Below, in pieces: positions 15,253 through 24,203 of a stretch of DNA of 64,000 bases. This stretch comes from Halobellus sp. MBLA0158 (GTDB lineage: Archaea > Halobacteriota > Halobacteria > Halobacteriales > Haloferacaceae): the NCBI RefSeq assembly GCF_041477585.1, contig NZ_JBGNYA010000002.1, positions 62,001 through 126,000 on the forward strand, read 5' to 3'. Numbering within the stretch: the stretch's first letter is position 1; each line of letters starts with the position of its first letter. The translations under genes and the position numbers were made by a program. The notes below the pieces were generated by a model that made no database searches, was not told the DNA's origin, and saw only the letters and a program-made list of their open reading frames with translations.

Positions 15253-16930
15253 CTCGACCGACGCGGTCGATCTCCTCGTCAGGGGGACGGTCGTCGACGT
15301 CACCACCGGCGTCGCCGCGGAGGGCGCGGTGGCCATCGACGACGGCGAGATCGTGGCGCTCGCAGAGCGCCCGGCTGACCGGGTGCTCGAAGCCGAGTAC
15401 GTGACGCCCGGACTGATCGATGCCCACACGCACGTCGAACTCTCGATGGTCCCGCTCCCGGCGTACGGGGCGGCGGTCATCCCCCACGGCGTGACGAGTG
15501 TGATCCACGATCCCCACGAGATCGCGAACGTGCTGGGGCCCGCCGGCGTCCGCGATTTCGACAACGACGCGGACGCGACGCCGCTGAAACCGCGGCTGAC
15601 CGTCCCGTCGTCGGTCCCGGCGACGGAACTGCAGGACGCCGGTGGGATCGTGGACCCCGCCGCGGCCGCGAATCTGCTCGGCCGCGAACGGGCCGTCGCG
15701 CTCGGCGAGGTGATGGACTTGCCCGCCGTGCTGGCCGGCGAGGACTCGGTCCACGCGAAGATCGAGGCGGCGCGCGACCGGGATCTGACCGTGGACGGAC
15801 ATATTCCCGGCATGACCGGTGACGACCTCCAGGAACTCGCTCGGTATCTCGACACGGACCACGAGAGCGTCGCGCTCGACGAAGCGAGAGCGAAGGCCGA
15901 AACCGGGTTCCGCGTCTACCTGCGCGAGGGATCGACGAGCCGGAACCTCGCGGATCTGGTCGATCTCGTTGACGAGGTTGATCCGCGCCGCCTCTCGCTG
16001 TGCACCGATGATCGCAATCCCGTCGACGTGCTCGAACGCGGCGGGATCAACGAGGCCGTCGTGCGGACGATGGAACTGGGCGTCGATCCGGTCACCGCGG
16101 TCCAGATGGCGACGATCAACACGGCCGAGGCGTACGACCTCCCGTTCGGCCGGATCGAACCTGGCGCTCCGGCGGACCTGGTGCTGCTCTCGGAGCTGGA
16201 GTCCTGGTCGGTCAACCACGTGATCGTCGACGGCGTCGTCGATCCGGTGGCAGACTCGCCGCCGACCGACTCCGCAATCCCCACCGACACGGTCTCGTTC
16301 GACCCCGTGACGCCCGCCGAGTTGGCGATCGAACACCCGGGGCCGGGTCCCGTGGACGTTCGCGTCGAATCCGCTGTCGGCAGCTTCCGGACTGAGGAGC
16401 GGATCGCCTCGGTGCAAATCGAGACGGCCGATGCGCCCGACGGCGTCCTGGTCGGCGATACTGAGGCGGACATCCTGCCGATGGCGGTGATCGAACGCCA
16501 CGGCGGGCCCGGTACCGTCGGCCGCGGGTTCGTTCACAACCTCGGGCTCGACCGCGGCGCGGTCGGCACGACCGTCGCCCACGACGCCCACAACCTGATC
16601 GTGGCCGGTGTCACCCACGAGTCGATGGCCGCGGTCGCGAATCATCTCCGTGAGATCGGCGGCGGCATCGCCGTCTTCGATCCCGAACGCGAGGCGATCA
16701 CCACGCTTCCGCTGCCGAGGGCGGGACTGCTCTCGGACGAACCACTCGTGGAGACGGCCCGGTCGTTCGAGGCCGTCGCCGAGGCGGCGGTGGAAATCGG
16801 GCTGTCGGTCCCCGGTGGGCTCCTGGAGGTGACCTACCTCTCGCTGGAGGTCATCCCCGCACTGCGGCTGACGAACGAGGGGCTCGTCGACGTTGAGAGT
16901 GCATCGTACGTCGACGTCGTGGTCGAGTGA
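15245..16930 (+). CDS. ade: Adenine deaminase (amidohydrolase superfamily)
   Basis: About 561 residues. Signs of the Ade family are the metal site DAHTHVELS near residue 60, the HGVTSVIHDPHEIANV motif, DGHIPGMTG, and a long C-terminal half with GFVHNLGLDRGA and a VAHDAHNLIVAG metal/nucleobase motif. It converts adenine to hypoxanthine, which feeds xanthine dehydrogenase. The ATG at 15245 overlaps the Mo-subunit stop. An ATG 9 bases upstream is possible. Operon position supports purine salvage into oxidation. Confidence 0.88.
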   Translation: MSDSTDAVDLLVRGTVVDVTTGVAAEGAVAIDDGEIVALAERPADRVLEAEYVTPGLIDAHTHVELSMVPLPAYGAAVIPHGVTSVIHDPHEIANVLGPAGVRDFDNDADATPLKPRLTVPSSVPATELQDAGGIVDPAAAANLLGRERAVALGEVMDLPAVLAGEDSVHAKIEAARDRDLTVDGHIPGMTGDDLQELARYLDTDHESVALDEARAKAETGFRVYLREGSTSRNLADLVDLVDEVDPRRLSLCTDDRNPVDVLERGGINEAVVRTMELGVDPVTAVQMATINTAEAYDLPFGRIEPGAPADLVLLSELESWSVNHVIVDGVVDPVADSPPTDSAIPTDTVSFDPVTPAELAIEHPGPGPVDVRVESAVGSFRTEERIASVQIETADAPDGVLVGDTEADILPMAVIERHGGPGTVGRGFVHNLGLDRGAVGTTVAHDAHNLIVAGVTHESMAAVANHLREIGGGIAVFDPEREAITTLPLPRAGLLSDEPLVETARSFEAVAEAAVEIGLSVPGGLLEVTYLSLEVIPALRLTNEGLVDVESASYVDVVVE

Positions 16931-17009
16931 TCCGCGGGTCAAGCGATCTCGGGCGTCGCGATCTCTAAAGGCACCGAACACCTATGCGGCTGTGCGTCGA
17001 GCGCCGCGT

Positions 17010-17438
17010 ATGGAGGAACCGAAGACGGTGCGGTTCGATGAACTGGATCTGGACGCCGTCGACGGAGGCGAACCCGCGGCGCGCTGGCTGGCGGGCTTTC
17101 CCTTCAGTCCCGATCGCCCCGGCGGGACGACTGCGGCGGCGACCGAGTTCACCGTCGTCTACAACGAGATCGAGCCGGGGAATCGCATCGGGACACACAC
17201 CGACGCCGCCGCCGAACTCCTGTTCGTACTCACAGGCAGTGTCGAAGCGACCATCGGCGAAGAGACGACCACCGTCTCGGCTGGGTCGCTGACTGTGATC
17301 CCGGCCGAGACCGAACACCGAGTTCGGAACAACGGAACCGAGATGGCCGAGCTCGTCGGCGTCTTCGGAACCGCACCCGTTGAGTCGACGTTCGAGTCCG
17401 AGCCGGTCGTCGCGAAGGCGGATCACGACGATGACTGA
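17010..17438 (+). CDS. Cupin-domain protein
   Basis: The protein has 142 residues with one conserved beta-barrel cupin. Motif 1 is around IEPGNRIGTHTDAAAELLFV with G(x)5HxH-like spacing partly altered (GTHTD, E). Motif 2 is SAGSLTVIPAETEHRVRNNG. Metal ligands appear as one His plus Glu in motif 1 and one His in motif 2. It closes the rightward xdh-ade operon, 80 bp after ade. It may be a small isomerase or dioxygenase-like enzyme, or a sensor of a pathway intermediate. Function unknown. Confidence 0.8.
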   Translation: MEEPKTVRFDELDLDAVDGGEPAARWLAGFPFSPDRPGGTTAAATEFTVVYNEIEPGNRIGTHTDAAAELLFVLTGSVEATIGEETTTVSAGSLTVIPAETEHRVRNNGTEMAELVGVFGTAPVESTFESEPVVAKADHDDD

Positions 17439-17467
17439 TCGCGCGGAGGCGCGGAACCGGCTGCGAC

Positions 17468-18772
17468 TCACGCGCCCCACGAGCGCCCCTCGAACGCCTC
17501 GCGGGCCCGACGATAGACCCTCTCCGTGTCGACGCTGACCACGGCCCCGTCTTCGACCACGACCTCGCCGTCGACCATCGTGAACCGCACGTCCTCGCCG
17601 GTGGCCGCGTAGACCAAATACGAGTAGACGTCGTGAAGCGGGACGCCGCGACTCGTGTCCGTTCGGATTCCAACGACGTCGGCGCGCCAGCCCTCCCGCA
17701 GCGCGCCCACGTTTTCGAATCCTGCCGCAGCCGCCCCGTTGCGGGTCGCCATCCGGAACGCCGTCTCCGCGGGCAGCACCCGCGGGTCCTCGTGGGCGAC
17801 CTTCTGGAGCAGCGCGGCCTGCCGCATCTCGGCGAGCGGGTCCAGAGTGTTGTTGACCGGTGCGCCGTCGTTGCCGAGCGCGACGTTGATCCCGCGATCG
17901 AGGTAGTCGACGACGGGCGCGATGCCCGCGCCCACCTTCATATTCGAGGAGGGGCAGTGAGCGACGTGTGTGCCCGTCTCCGCGAGGAGGTCGCGCTCGC
18001 GTTCGCTCGTCAGGATCACGTGCGCGAGCACGACGTCCTCGCCCGTGAGCCCCACCTCGTGGAGCCACTCCACGTCGCCCATCCCGCGCTCGGCGGTCAC
18101 GTTCTCGATGACGGAGTCGTGTTCGCTGGCGTGCGTGTGGATCCGCACCGCCTCGTAGTCGTCGGCGATCTCGCGGGCCCCGCGGAGGCAGGCCGTAGAG
18201 CAGGTCGGCGTGAACCGCGGCGTCACGGCGTACCGGAGGCGATCGCCGTTCGAACGGTGATGCCGCTCGACGAGCGAGCGCGTCTCCGACAGCGCCGCCT
18301 CGGTCGGCTCCTGGAGTCCGTCTGGCGCGTTGCGGTCCATCAGCGCCTTCCCGAGCACCCCGCGGATGCCCGTCTCCGCCGCGGCCTCGAAGGCCCGAGC
18401 GGCGTGATCGACCGTCAGGTGATCGATACAGCAGGTCGTCCCGTTGGTGAGCAGTTCGACGTAGCTGAGCGTCGACGCCAACGCCAGTTCGTCGCCGGTC
18501 AGCCCCGCCTCGATCGGGAGGATGTGATCCTCGAGCCACTCGAAGAGGTCGGTGTCGTCCGCGAGACCGCGTCCCGGGCTTTGCACGGAGTGGACGTGGG
18601 TCTGGACGAACCCCGGCGTGAGGAGGTCGAACGCCCGGTGCTCGTGGTCGGGGAACTCCTCGCGGAGGTCGGCCGCGGGACCGACGGCCGCGATCTTGTC
18701 GTCGACGACCACCACCGCCCCCTCGTCGATCACGGTCCGGTGGTCGGCGACGACGGTGCCGGAGAGCAGCAT
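17468..18772 (-). CDS. Amidohydrolase, guanine-deaminase/TRZ-ATZ type
   Basis: The protein has 434 residues. Zn-binding TPGFVQTHVHSVQS, HTHASEHDS, VVLAHVILT and GNDGAPVNN match the metal ligands of cytosine-deaminase-like amidohydrolases (HxH, H, H, D). Families of this size deaminate guanine, 8-oxoguanine, S-adenosylhomocysteine or N-ring amines. The purine context suggests a guanine or related purine deaminase. It is the last gene of the leftward transporter-oxygenase operon, 2 bp after the preceding gene. A close paralogue lies at 28726-30060. Confidence 0.83.
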   Translation of the reverse strand: MLLSGTVVADHRTVIDEGAVVVVDDKIAAVGPAADLREEFPDHEHRAFDLLTPGFVQTHVHSVQSPGRGLADDTDLFEWLEDHILPIEAGLTGDELALASTLSYVELLTNGTTCCIDHLTVDHAARAFEAAAETGIRGVLGKALMDRNAPDGLQEPTEAALSETRSLVERHHRSNGDRLRYAVTPRFTPTCSTACLRGAREIADDYEAVRIHTHASEHDSVIENVTAERGMGDVEWLHEVGLTGEDVVLAHVILTSERERDLLAETGTHVAHCPSSNMKVGAGIAPVVDYLDRGINVALGNDGAPVNNTLDPLAEMRQAALLQKVAHEDPRVLPAETAFRMATRNGAAAAGFENVGALREGWRADVVGIRTDTSRGVPLHDVYSYLVYAATGEDVRFTMVDGEVVVEDGAVVSVDTERVYRRAREAFEGRSWGA

Positions 18773-18774
18773 CG

Positions 18775-19278
18775 CTACAGCGGCCCCTCGACCGGGGTGT
18801 CCTCCGGCCCGAAGGGGGTCCGGAACCAGACGGAGAACGCGAAGGTGTCCTTGACGGCCGCAAGGTCGCGGAGCGATCGGATGCCGAGGACAGTCGTACT
18901 CCCCCGCCCTGGCGCCGTAACGACGAGAGCATCGCCTGCGGGGGTCGCCACATCCGCGACAAGCACGTGTGCGTACTCGCTGGAGACAGAGATCGCGTCG
19001 TCGGGATCCGCCGGGTCGGGGTCCTCGACGGCCTCGGCGGCCGGGTCTGTGGCAATTCCCGTGTCCGAGTCGATGCGGTCGTCGATCGCGTCCCGATCGC
19101 GCTGCCAGGAGAGCCCCTCCAGCAGGAGCGCGTCGAGTTTAACGCTCCGTTCGCCGTCGTCGATCTCCAGGCGCTCGCCTTTCGAGACGAGTTTCCTGAC
19201 CACGACCGACTCCTCACCGGCCACGAGTCGCCGTTCGGCAGTCCGCCGCGTGCCGCCGACGATGTGTTCCTCGGACAT
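18775..19278 (-). CDS. Oxygenase-associated protein of unknown function (167 aa)
   Basis: The ATG at 19278 opens a 167-residue acidic protein with no membrane segment. The N-terminal half looks beta-rich (RRLVAGEESVVVRKLVSKGE). The middle is a Glu/Asp/Pro linker. The C-terminus has an alternating pattern (HVLVADVATPAGDALVVTAP). It lies 2 bp after the oxygenase beta subunit and 2 bp before the amidohydrolase, so it is surely co-translated with them. No family is recognised. A role with the Rieske oxygenase is inferred from position only. Confidence 0.68.
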   Translation of the reverse strand: MSEEHIVGGTRRTAERRLVAGEESVVVRKLVSKGERLEIDDGERSVKLDALLLEGLSWQRDRDAIDDRIDSDTGIATDPAAEAVEDPDPADPDDAISVSSEYAHVLVADVATPAGDALVVTAPGRGSTTVLGIRSLRDLAAVKDTFAFSVWFRTPFGPEDTPVEGPL

Positions 19279-19280
19279 CG

Positions 19281-19838
19281 TCAGAGCAGCGGGAGCGTCA
19301 GATTCTTCGTGTTCAATACGGCATGATCGAGGTAGACGGTCCGGTGGCCGATTGTATAATTCCACTCGCCGTCGGCACCGGCAGGTCCCTCTCTGCGGAG
19401 CGTCGTGTGTCGCTGCGCGGAGAGCAGATCGTGATCCGGCGTGTCGCCGTAGCTCCTGAACACGTGTTGGTTGTTGGCGACGGTCAGTTCGTCTCCATCG
19501 GTCTCCAACACTCGGACGTTGCCGATCACGTGTCTGATCCGCGAACGGGGGTTCTCCGACCAGGCGTACTCCTTCGCCAGCCGGCCGACCCGTTCACGGA
19601 TCATCTCGTAGTCCTCCCTGAGATAGTTCGTCTCCTCGCTGAACTCCGGCCGTTCGGAGCCCGGGTGGCGAGCCGATCGGACGGGAACTTCTAACCGGAC
19701 GTCTTCGTCGAGCAGTTCGAACCACTCTTCCAGCGCGAAGGTGTCGAGCAGTTCCGCCTCGCGGTAGAGGAACTGCTCGACGCGATGCTGGGTCTCGGCG
19801 TCAACGGTCGTCGCCGTCGCAGGCCGCGGTGAGCTCAC
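19281..19838 (-). CDS. Ring-hydroxylating dioxygenase beta subunit
   Basis: About 185 residues from a GTG at 19838 that overlaps the alpha-subunit stop (GTGA). The pattern EQFLYREAELLDTFALEEWF followed by LLDEDVRLEVPVR, and later RIRHVIGNVRVLETD, is the NTF2/SnoaL-like fold of aromatic-dioxygenase small subunits. These help assemble an α3β3 enzyme. Because it follows the Rieske alpha subunit directly, the pair forms a complete terminal oxygenase. No ferredoxin or reductase is encoded nearby, so it must borrow electron carriers. Confidence 0.84.
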   Translation of the reverse strand: MSSPRPATATTVDAETQHRVEQFLYREAELLDTFALEEWFELLDEDVRLEVPVRSARHPGSERPEFSEETNYLREDYEMIRERVGRLAKEYAWSENPRSRIRHVIGNVRVLETDGDELTVANNQHVFRSYGDTPDHDLLSAQRHTTLRREGPAGADGEWNYTIGHRTVYLDHAVLNTKNLTLPLL

Positions 19839-21202
19839 GCCGACCCCTCCCCGTCCTCGCGCATCAGTTCGTACCACGACCGCAGCATCGTCCGGGAGTT
19901 GCGCTCGTCGAAGTACAGTCCCTTCGAGGTCACCTCAGCGGGGCCGTGCAGCGGATCGTCGATCGGCTCCACCTCGTCGGTCATCGCGCCGATCCCCTGC
20001 TGCATATTTCCGCGAGTGTCCCGCAGTTCGTGCGTCACCGCCCCGCTACTTTCGGAGATGCCCTCCCAGATGGTTAGGTCGTCGGACTCGAACGCGCCGC
20101 CGGGGCTGAGGCTCTCCCAGCCGCGGTGGGAGTCTTCGAGGAACGACTCGTCGTCGGCGAGTTCCTTCGGGATGAGCCACCAACTGGTCGTCTCGGTCGT
20201 CCCCGGACCGCGGGGGTTCCACTTCCGGATGCAGGCCCACGGCCCGCCCCACCCGCCGGACTGGATGCCGTGGATGATCGACATATTCGGGAAGACCGTG
20301 CCGAAGTGAAACACCGAGCGGCCGAACAGTTCCCGCTGTTCGGCCGTCAGATCGTCGTCAAGGTGATCGGCGATCTCCTTGGGGTATCCCATATACGTGT
20401 CCGCGTCCGCGGAGAGGTAGTAACCCATCGAGTGGCGGTCGGTACACGCGAGATACGACGCCGCCGGGAAGTCGTCGAGTTCCTCCCACGGGCCCCGGGC
20501 GAGGTTTTCCGTTTCGAGGCCGGCCTGGTGGGTCGTGAGCACGTGATAGGAGTCCCCCGAGAAGTTGTCCGCGGAGATTTTCCAGTCGTGGTCCGATTCC
20601 CAGCGGTGCGGTTCGCCCACGACGGTCATCCCCGCCTCGGTCGTTCCGAAGAGGACGTCGAGATACCACGTGAAGTCGCCGAGATACGCCTCGAGGTCCG
20701 GGCCCTCCTCGGCGATCCGCCCGAAGACGAGCCCTTGGTAGGTGTCGAGTTCGGCCTCCTCCAACGAGATCTCGTCCTCGTCGAGGTCCTGGTAGGCCTC
20801 CGCCATATGCGGCATCCCCTGGAGGGAGCCGTCGTTCTTGTAGGTCCACCCGTGGTACGGACACCTGAAGTGGGATGTGTTGCCGTTCTCGGCCGTGCAG
20901 AACTGCGCGCCGCGGTGCATACAGCTGTCGAGGAAGGCATGAAGCTCCCCGGTCTCGTCGCGGGTCACGATGAACGGGTCCTCGCCGATGTACCGCCGCG
21001 CGTAGTCGCCCCGCTCCGCAAACTCCGAGACGTGCCCCAGATAGATCCACGCCCGCCCGAAGATCCGCCGGCGCTCGAGCTCGTAGAGGTCGCGGTTGTT
21101 CGTGATTGCGAGCGGATACCGCCCGGATTCGATCGCGTCTCCGGTTCGTTCGATTATGTCAGAGATACTGTCGGGTTCGTCAGATCTGCTCGGCATATTC
21201 AT
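19835..21202 (-). CDS. Rieske ring-hydroxylating dioxygenase alpha subunit
   Basis: The protein has 455 residues. The Rieske cluster ligands are C94-x-H96 (SCMHRG) and C114-xx-H117 (CPYHGW). The mononuclear iron site lies in DNFSGDSYHVLTTH, with H220 and H225 as ligands and Asp nearby. The family adds O2 to aromatic rings, or removes N- or O-methyl groups. Being inside a purine operon with a nucleobase-type importer suggests a purine or methylpurine substrate, which would be unusual for the α/β type. It follows the RidA gene by 56 bp. Confidence 0.9.
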   Translation of the reverse strand: MNMPSRSDEPDSISDIIERTGDAIESGRYPLAITNNRDLYELERRRIFGRAWIYLGHVSEFAERGDYARRYIGEDPFIVTRDETGELHAFLDSCMHRGAQFCTAENGNTSHFRCPYHGWTYKNDGSLQGMPHMAEAYQDLDEDEISLEEAELDTYQGLVFGRIAEEGPDLEAYLGDFTWYLDVLFGTTEAGMTVVGEPHRWESDHDWKISADNFSGDSYHVLTTHQAGLETENLARGPWEELDDFPAASYLACTDRHSMGYYLSADADTYMGYPKEIADHLDDDLTAEQRELFGRSVFHFGTVFPNMSIIHGIQSGGWGGPWACIRKWNPRGPGTTETTSWWLIPKELADDESFLEDSHRGWESLSPGGAFESDDLTIWEGISESSGAVTHELRDTRGNMQQGIGAMTDEVEPIDDPLHGPAEVTSKGLYFDERNSRTMLRSWYELMREDGEGSA

Positions 21203-21258
21203 TGACGTTACTCACCCATACCAGTACAGAATAATAATTTGTGGGTCGACCCAGACGC

Positions 21259-21678
21259 TCACTCGGACGCCGCGTCCGGAACGGTGGCGACCGCCTCGAT
21301 CTCGATGTCCGCACCGTCGGCGATCCGCTGCACCTCCAGCGCCGTCCGCGCCGGCGGTTCCGACTCGAAGAACGAGCGGTACACCTCGTTCATCCCGTCG
21401 AAGTCGCCGATGTCGGTCATATAGACGGTCGTCTTGAGGACGTGATCGGTCGTCAGTCCGGCCGCCGCGAGGATCCGTTCGACGTTCGAGAGCGACTGCT
21501 CGGTCTGGACGCCGATCGGGTCGTCGGCGAGCACGTCACCCGACGGCGTGATCGGGATCTGTCCGGCTGTGTAGAGTACGGATCCGTCGGTCGTTCCGTG
21601 GCTGTACGGGCCGAGGACGTCGGCGTTGTCGGGCGTGTCGATGGTTCGCTTCACGGTCCTGCTGCGGGCGGAACCCAT
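21259..21678 (-). CDS. RidA/YjgF-family protein
   Basis: The protein has 139 residues. The typical RidA core GPYSHGTTDGSVLYTAGQIP, the middle NVERILAAAGLTTDHVLKTT and the C-terminal IEIEAVATVP are present, and an Arg in EPPARTALEV sits where the substrate carboxylate-binding Arg is expected. RidA proteins hydrolyse reactive enamine/imine intermediates or related carbamate-like products. In purine and pyrimidine catabolic clusters related proteins often act on ring-opening products. It is placed between the substrate-binding lipoprotein and the oxygenase. Confidence 0.88.
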   Translation of the reverse strand: MGSARSRTVKRTIDTPDNADVLGPYSHGTTDGSVLYTAGQIPITPSGDVLADDPIGVQTEQSLSNVERILAAAGLTTDHVLKTTVYMTDIGDFDGMNEVYRSFFESEPPARTALEVQRIADGADIEIEAVATVPDAASE

Positions 21679-21732
21679 CTAAATCCCGTCGGCCAACGGT
21701 CCGCGTCGATCGGGCCTCAGGCCCCACAGCGC

Positions 21733-21748
21733 TGTGTCGCCCGACACA
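21733..21748. promoter_or_regulatory. Perfect palindrome upstream of ridA
   Basis: TGTGTCG-CC-CGACACA is a perfect 7+2+7 inverted repeat, 55 bases upstream of the RidA start and 30 bases after the end of the BMP lipoprotein gene. Its location fits an internal operator or a short hairpin that reduces transcription between the transporter and catabolic parts of the operon. Confidence 0.45.
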
Positions 21749-21777
21749 TCGATGTGCCAAACTGGGGCACGCCGAGG

Positions 21778-22923
21778 TTACGAACTCGGGACCTCGCCGT
21801 TGACCCCCTCGACGTAGCTCTGCATCTCGCTGAAGAGGAAGCTGTCGGACTCGCCCTCGAACTCGGTGTCCTGCCAGACGGTCCGGTCGCCGCTCTCGAG
21901 TTCCTCCTGGACCGTCTCGACCTCGCTGATCACGTCGTCGGGGACCTGCGGCCCCCAGTCGCCGAGGCCGACCACACCGGCGTCGAGGCCGTCCCAGTAG
22001 GCATCGGACTCCCAGGACCCCTCGTGGATGGCTTCCAGCGTCGGTGCGTAGAACTCCTCCCAGTTGAAGACCGCCGAGTTCCCGTAGTAGTCGCCGCCGG
22101 CCTCGGCCATCGAGGTGGTGTAGGTGAACGCCCAGGCCTCGTTCTCGGCGGCGGTCTGGGTCGCCGCGGTCGTCGTCTGGTGGTTGTTGATCACGTCGGC
22201 GCCGTTGCTCGTGAGGGCGTTCACCGCCTGTGTCACCGCCGGCGGGTCGACCCACGCGTTGGTCCACCTGACCTCGGCTGTCACGTCGGGGTTGACGCTG
22301 CGTGCGCCCTCGACGAAGGCGTTGATCTGCCGGATGAGCTCCGGAATCGGGAATGCGGCGACGTAGCCGAGCTGGTTCGTCTCCGTCAGCAGTCCGGCGG
22401 CGACCCCGCAGAGGTACCGCGCCTGGTAGAGCCGGCCGTAGTAGCGGCCCATATTCTCCTCGGTCCGGAAGCCCGAACAGTGCTCGAAGATCGTGTCGGG
22501 GTACTCCGGGGCCATATTCGCCATCGGGTCCATATAGCCGAACGTCGTCCCGAAGATGACGTCCATCCCGCTGGAGATGTACTGTTCGATTACCCGCTGG
22601 ACGTCGCCGGGTGCCACCGCCTCCGAGAACTCCGTGTTCAGCCAGTCGTACTCTTCCGTGACGATCTGTCTGGCGTCCTCGTGGGCGCGGTCCCAGCCGA
22701 CGTCGCCGACTTCGGCCTGGTAGATGAAGGCCGCGTTGACCTCCTCGCCCGAACTCGACGTGGTCGTCCCAGTCGATCCGCTCGTCTCCGTCGAACCGCT
22801 CGATTCGGTTGCGTCGCCGGATCCCCCGTCGGAACCGCCCGAACACCCCGCGAGACCGAGGATGCCGGCCGTTCCGCCGGCGGCTTTCAGTGCGTCTCGT
22901 CGCGTCAGTATCTGCTTGCTCAT
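21778..22923 (-). CDS. BMP-family nucleoside/purine-binding lipoprotein
   Basis: The protein has 381 residues. The N-terminus has a twin-arginine signal (TRRDALK) and a lipobox LAGC with the lipidated Cys at residue 27, so it is exported folded and anchored. A Ser/Thr/Gly-rich linker runs to residue 60, as usual in haloarchaeal lipoproteins. The rest matches the BMP/PnrA-type periplasmic binding fold (NAAFIYQAEVGDVGWDRAHE; DVIFGTTFGYMDPM). It should deliver nucleosides or purines to the ABC importer encoded upstream (23205-26958). Confidence 0.88.
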   Translation of the reverse strand: MSKQILTRRDALKAAGGTAGILGLAGCSGGSDGGSGDATESSGSTETSGSTGTTTSSSGEEVNAAFIYQAEVGDVGWDRAHEDARQIVTEEYDWLNTEFSEAVAPGDVQRVIEQYISSGMDVIFGTTFGYMDPMANMAPEYPDTIFEHCSGFRTEENMGRYYGRLYQARYLCGVAAGLLTETNQLGYVAAFPIPELIRQINAFVEGARSVNPDVTAEVRWTNAWVDPPAVTQAVNALTSNGADVINNHQTTTAATQTAAENEAWAFTYTTSMAEAGGDYYGNSAVFNWEEFYAPTLEAIHEGSWESDAYWDGLDAGVVGLGDWGPQVPDDVISEVETVQEELESGDRTVWQDTEFEGESDSFLFSEMQSYVEGVNGEVPSS

Positions 22924-23204
22924 TAGTATACGAGTATCTATAATTATTTGTTTATTTGTTCCACGAATGTTTCGTGTTAATCGCTCAAGCTATTACATCA
23001 CCACGTTACGATACAGGATTATAAACATTCTCAATAAGGCCGTTTTTCGGAGTCGCGGGAGCCGATCGGTGGGAATGTGGCACACAAAACGCACGGTGTG
23101 TCGACGGGGCTAGCGGGCGACGGAGACGCCGGTGACGGAGTCCCCGATCGGTCCCGGTGCACGGGCGACTTCACGGTCGCCCAGCCCCTGCCGATCGGCG
23201 GACC
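22924..23204. promoter_or_regulatory. Spacer between importer permease and binding lipoprotein, with TGTGGC motif
   Basis: This 281-bp spacer is AT-rich near the lipoprotein start (22924-23040), with TATA-like runs. It carries TGTGGCACAC at 23076-23085 and GTGTGTCG at 23096-23103. TGTGGCACAC also occurs at 33404-33413 in front of the NCS2 permease. It probably gives the lipoprotein its own promoter, so the binding protein can be made in excess over the permeases. Confidence 0.45.
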
Positions 23205-24203
23205 TCAGTCGGTCTCGCGACTGTACGACTGGACGAGGGCGGAGGGCTGGGCGAGCTCCCGGTTCTCGGCCCGGATGACGGTGATCACGAGCACAAGCAA
23301 CGTCGCCAGGTACGGGTACGTCGACATAATGGTGGGGTTCATCACGAAGTCGATAACCGGGTTGAGCACCCCTGCCAGCGGCGCGCCGGCACCGAGGCTG
23401 AAGTCCAGGGCCTGCGAGTAGAGTTGCAGGGCGTTGAACAGCCCGAACAGGTACGCGCCGAGCAGGATCCGCTCGGGGCGCCAGCGCGCGAAGATGACCA
23501 GCGCGACGGCGATCCACCCGCGGCCGGCGGTCATCGAGGCCGACCAGATCTGATTGAACGCCAAGGAGAGATGCGCGCCCGCGGCGCCGGCCAGCGCCCC
23601 GCCGATGATGACCGCGAGGTACCGCATCTTGAACACGTCGACGCCCATCGTGTCCGCCGTCTCGGGGTCTTCGCCAACCGAGATGAGTTCGAGCCCGATG
23701 TTCGTGTGGTAGAGGAACAGCCAGACGACGGGGACGAGAAGCAGCGCTGCGTAGTCGGTGACGGTGCTCTGGAACAGCGCTGGCCCCAGGACCGGGATCT
23801 CGACGAGGAGGTCGCCGATGAGCGGCAGCGTGCGCTCGGGGAACCCCGAGACGGAGTTACCGGAGTAGCTGTTGCCGAAGAACGTCGTGAGCCCGGTGCC
23901 GAGGAGCGTCAGCATAATCCCGCTCACGGCCTGATCGGAGTTGAGCGAGATGCAGAGGAAGGCGTGGATGAGCGACATCGCCCCGCCCGCGAGGATCGCG
24001 ACGCCCAGCCCGAGCCAGTAGTTCCCCGTGACGACGGTGGTGATGAAGCCGGTCAGTGCCCCGACGAGCATCATCCCCTCGACGCCCAGGTTGAGAACGC
24101 CGGCGCGCTCGCTGATCAGTTCGCCGAGCCCGGCGAGGATGAGGACGGTGCTCGCGTTGACGGTCGCGTTCGCGAGGCCCGCGAAGAAGCCGGCGCCCGC
24201 CAT
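23205..24203 (-). CDS. ABC transporter permease (nucleoside/BMP type), second subunit
   Basis: The protein has 332 residues with about nine hydrophobic segments. The branched-chain-like permease motif (GLGELISERAGVLNLGVEGM) near the start and NSDQAVSGIMLTLLGTGLTT in the middle are typical of the NupQ/YufQ-like subunit that pairs with a larger permease. The membrane channel is built with 24203-25309. The genes share one base at 24203, so translation is coupled. Confidence 0.88.
   Translation of the reverse strand: MAGAGFFAGLANATVNASTVLILAGLGELISERAGVLNLGVEGMMLVGALTGFITTVVTGNYWLGLGVAILAGGAMSLIHAFLCISLNSDQAVSGIMLTLLGTGLTTFFGNSYSGNSVSGFPERTLPLIGDLLVEIPVLGPALFQSTVTDYAALLLVPVVWLFLYHTNIGLELISVGEDPETADTMGVDVFKMRYLAVIIGGALAGAAGAHLSLAFNQIWSASMTAGRGWIAVALVIFARWRPERILLGAYLFGLFNALQLYSQALDFSLGAGAPLAGVLNPVIDFVMNPTIMSTYPYLATLLVLVITVIRAENRELAQPSALVQSYSRETD

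Noticed and set aside
15206-19217. Two long minus-strand frames opposite ade and over the cupin/amidohydrolase genes
   Set aside because: Shadows. They lack acidic composition and known motifs.
21241-22926. 561-codon plus-strand frame opposite RidA and the BMP lipoprotein
   Set aside because: Shadow of real genes on the minus strand with clear signal peptide and domains.
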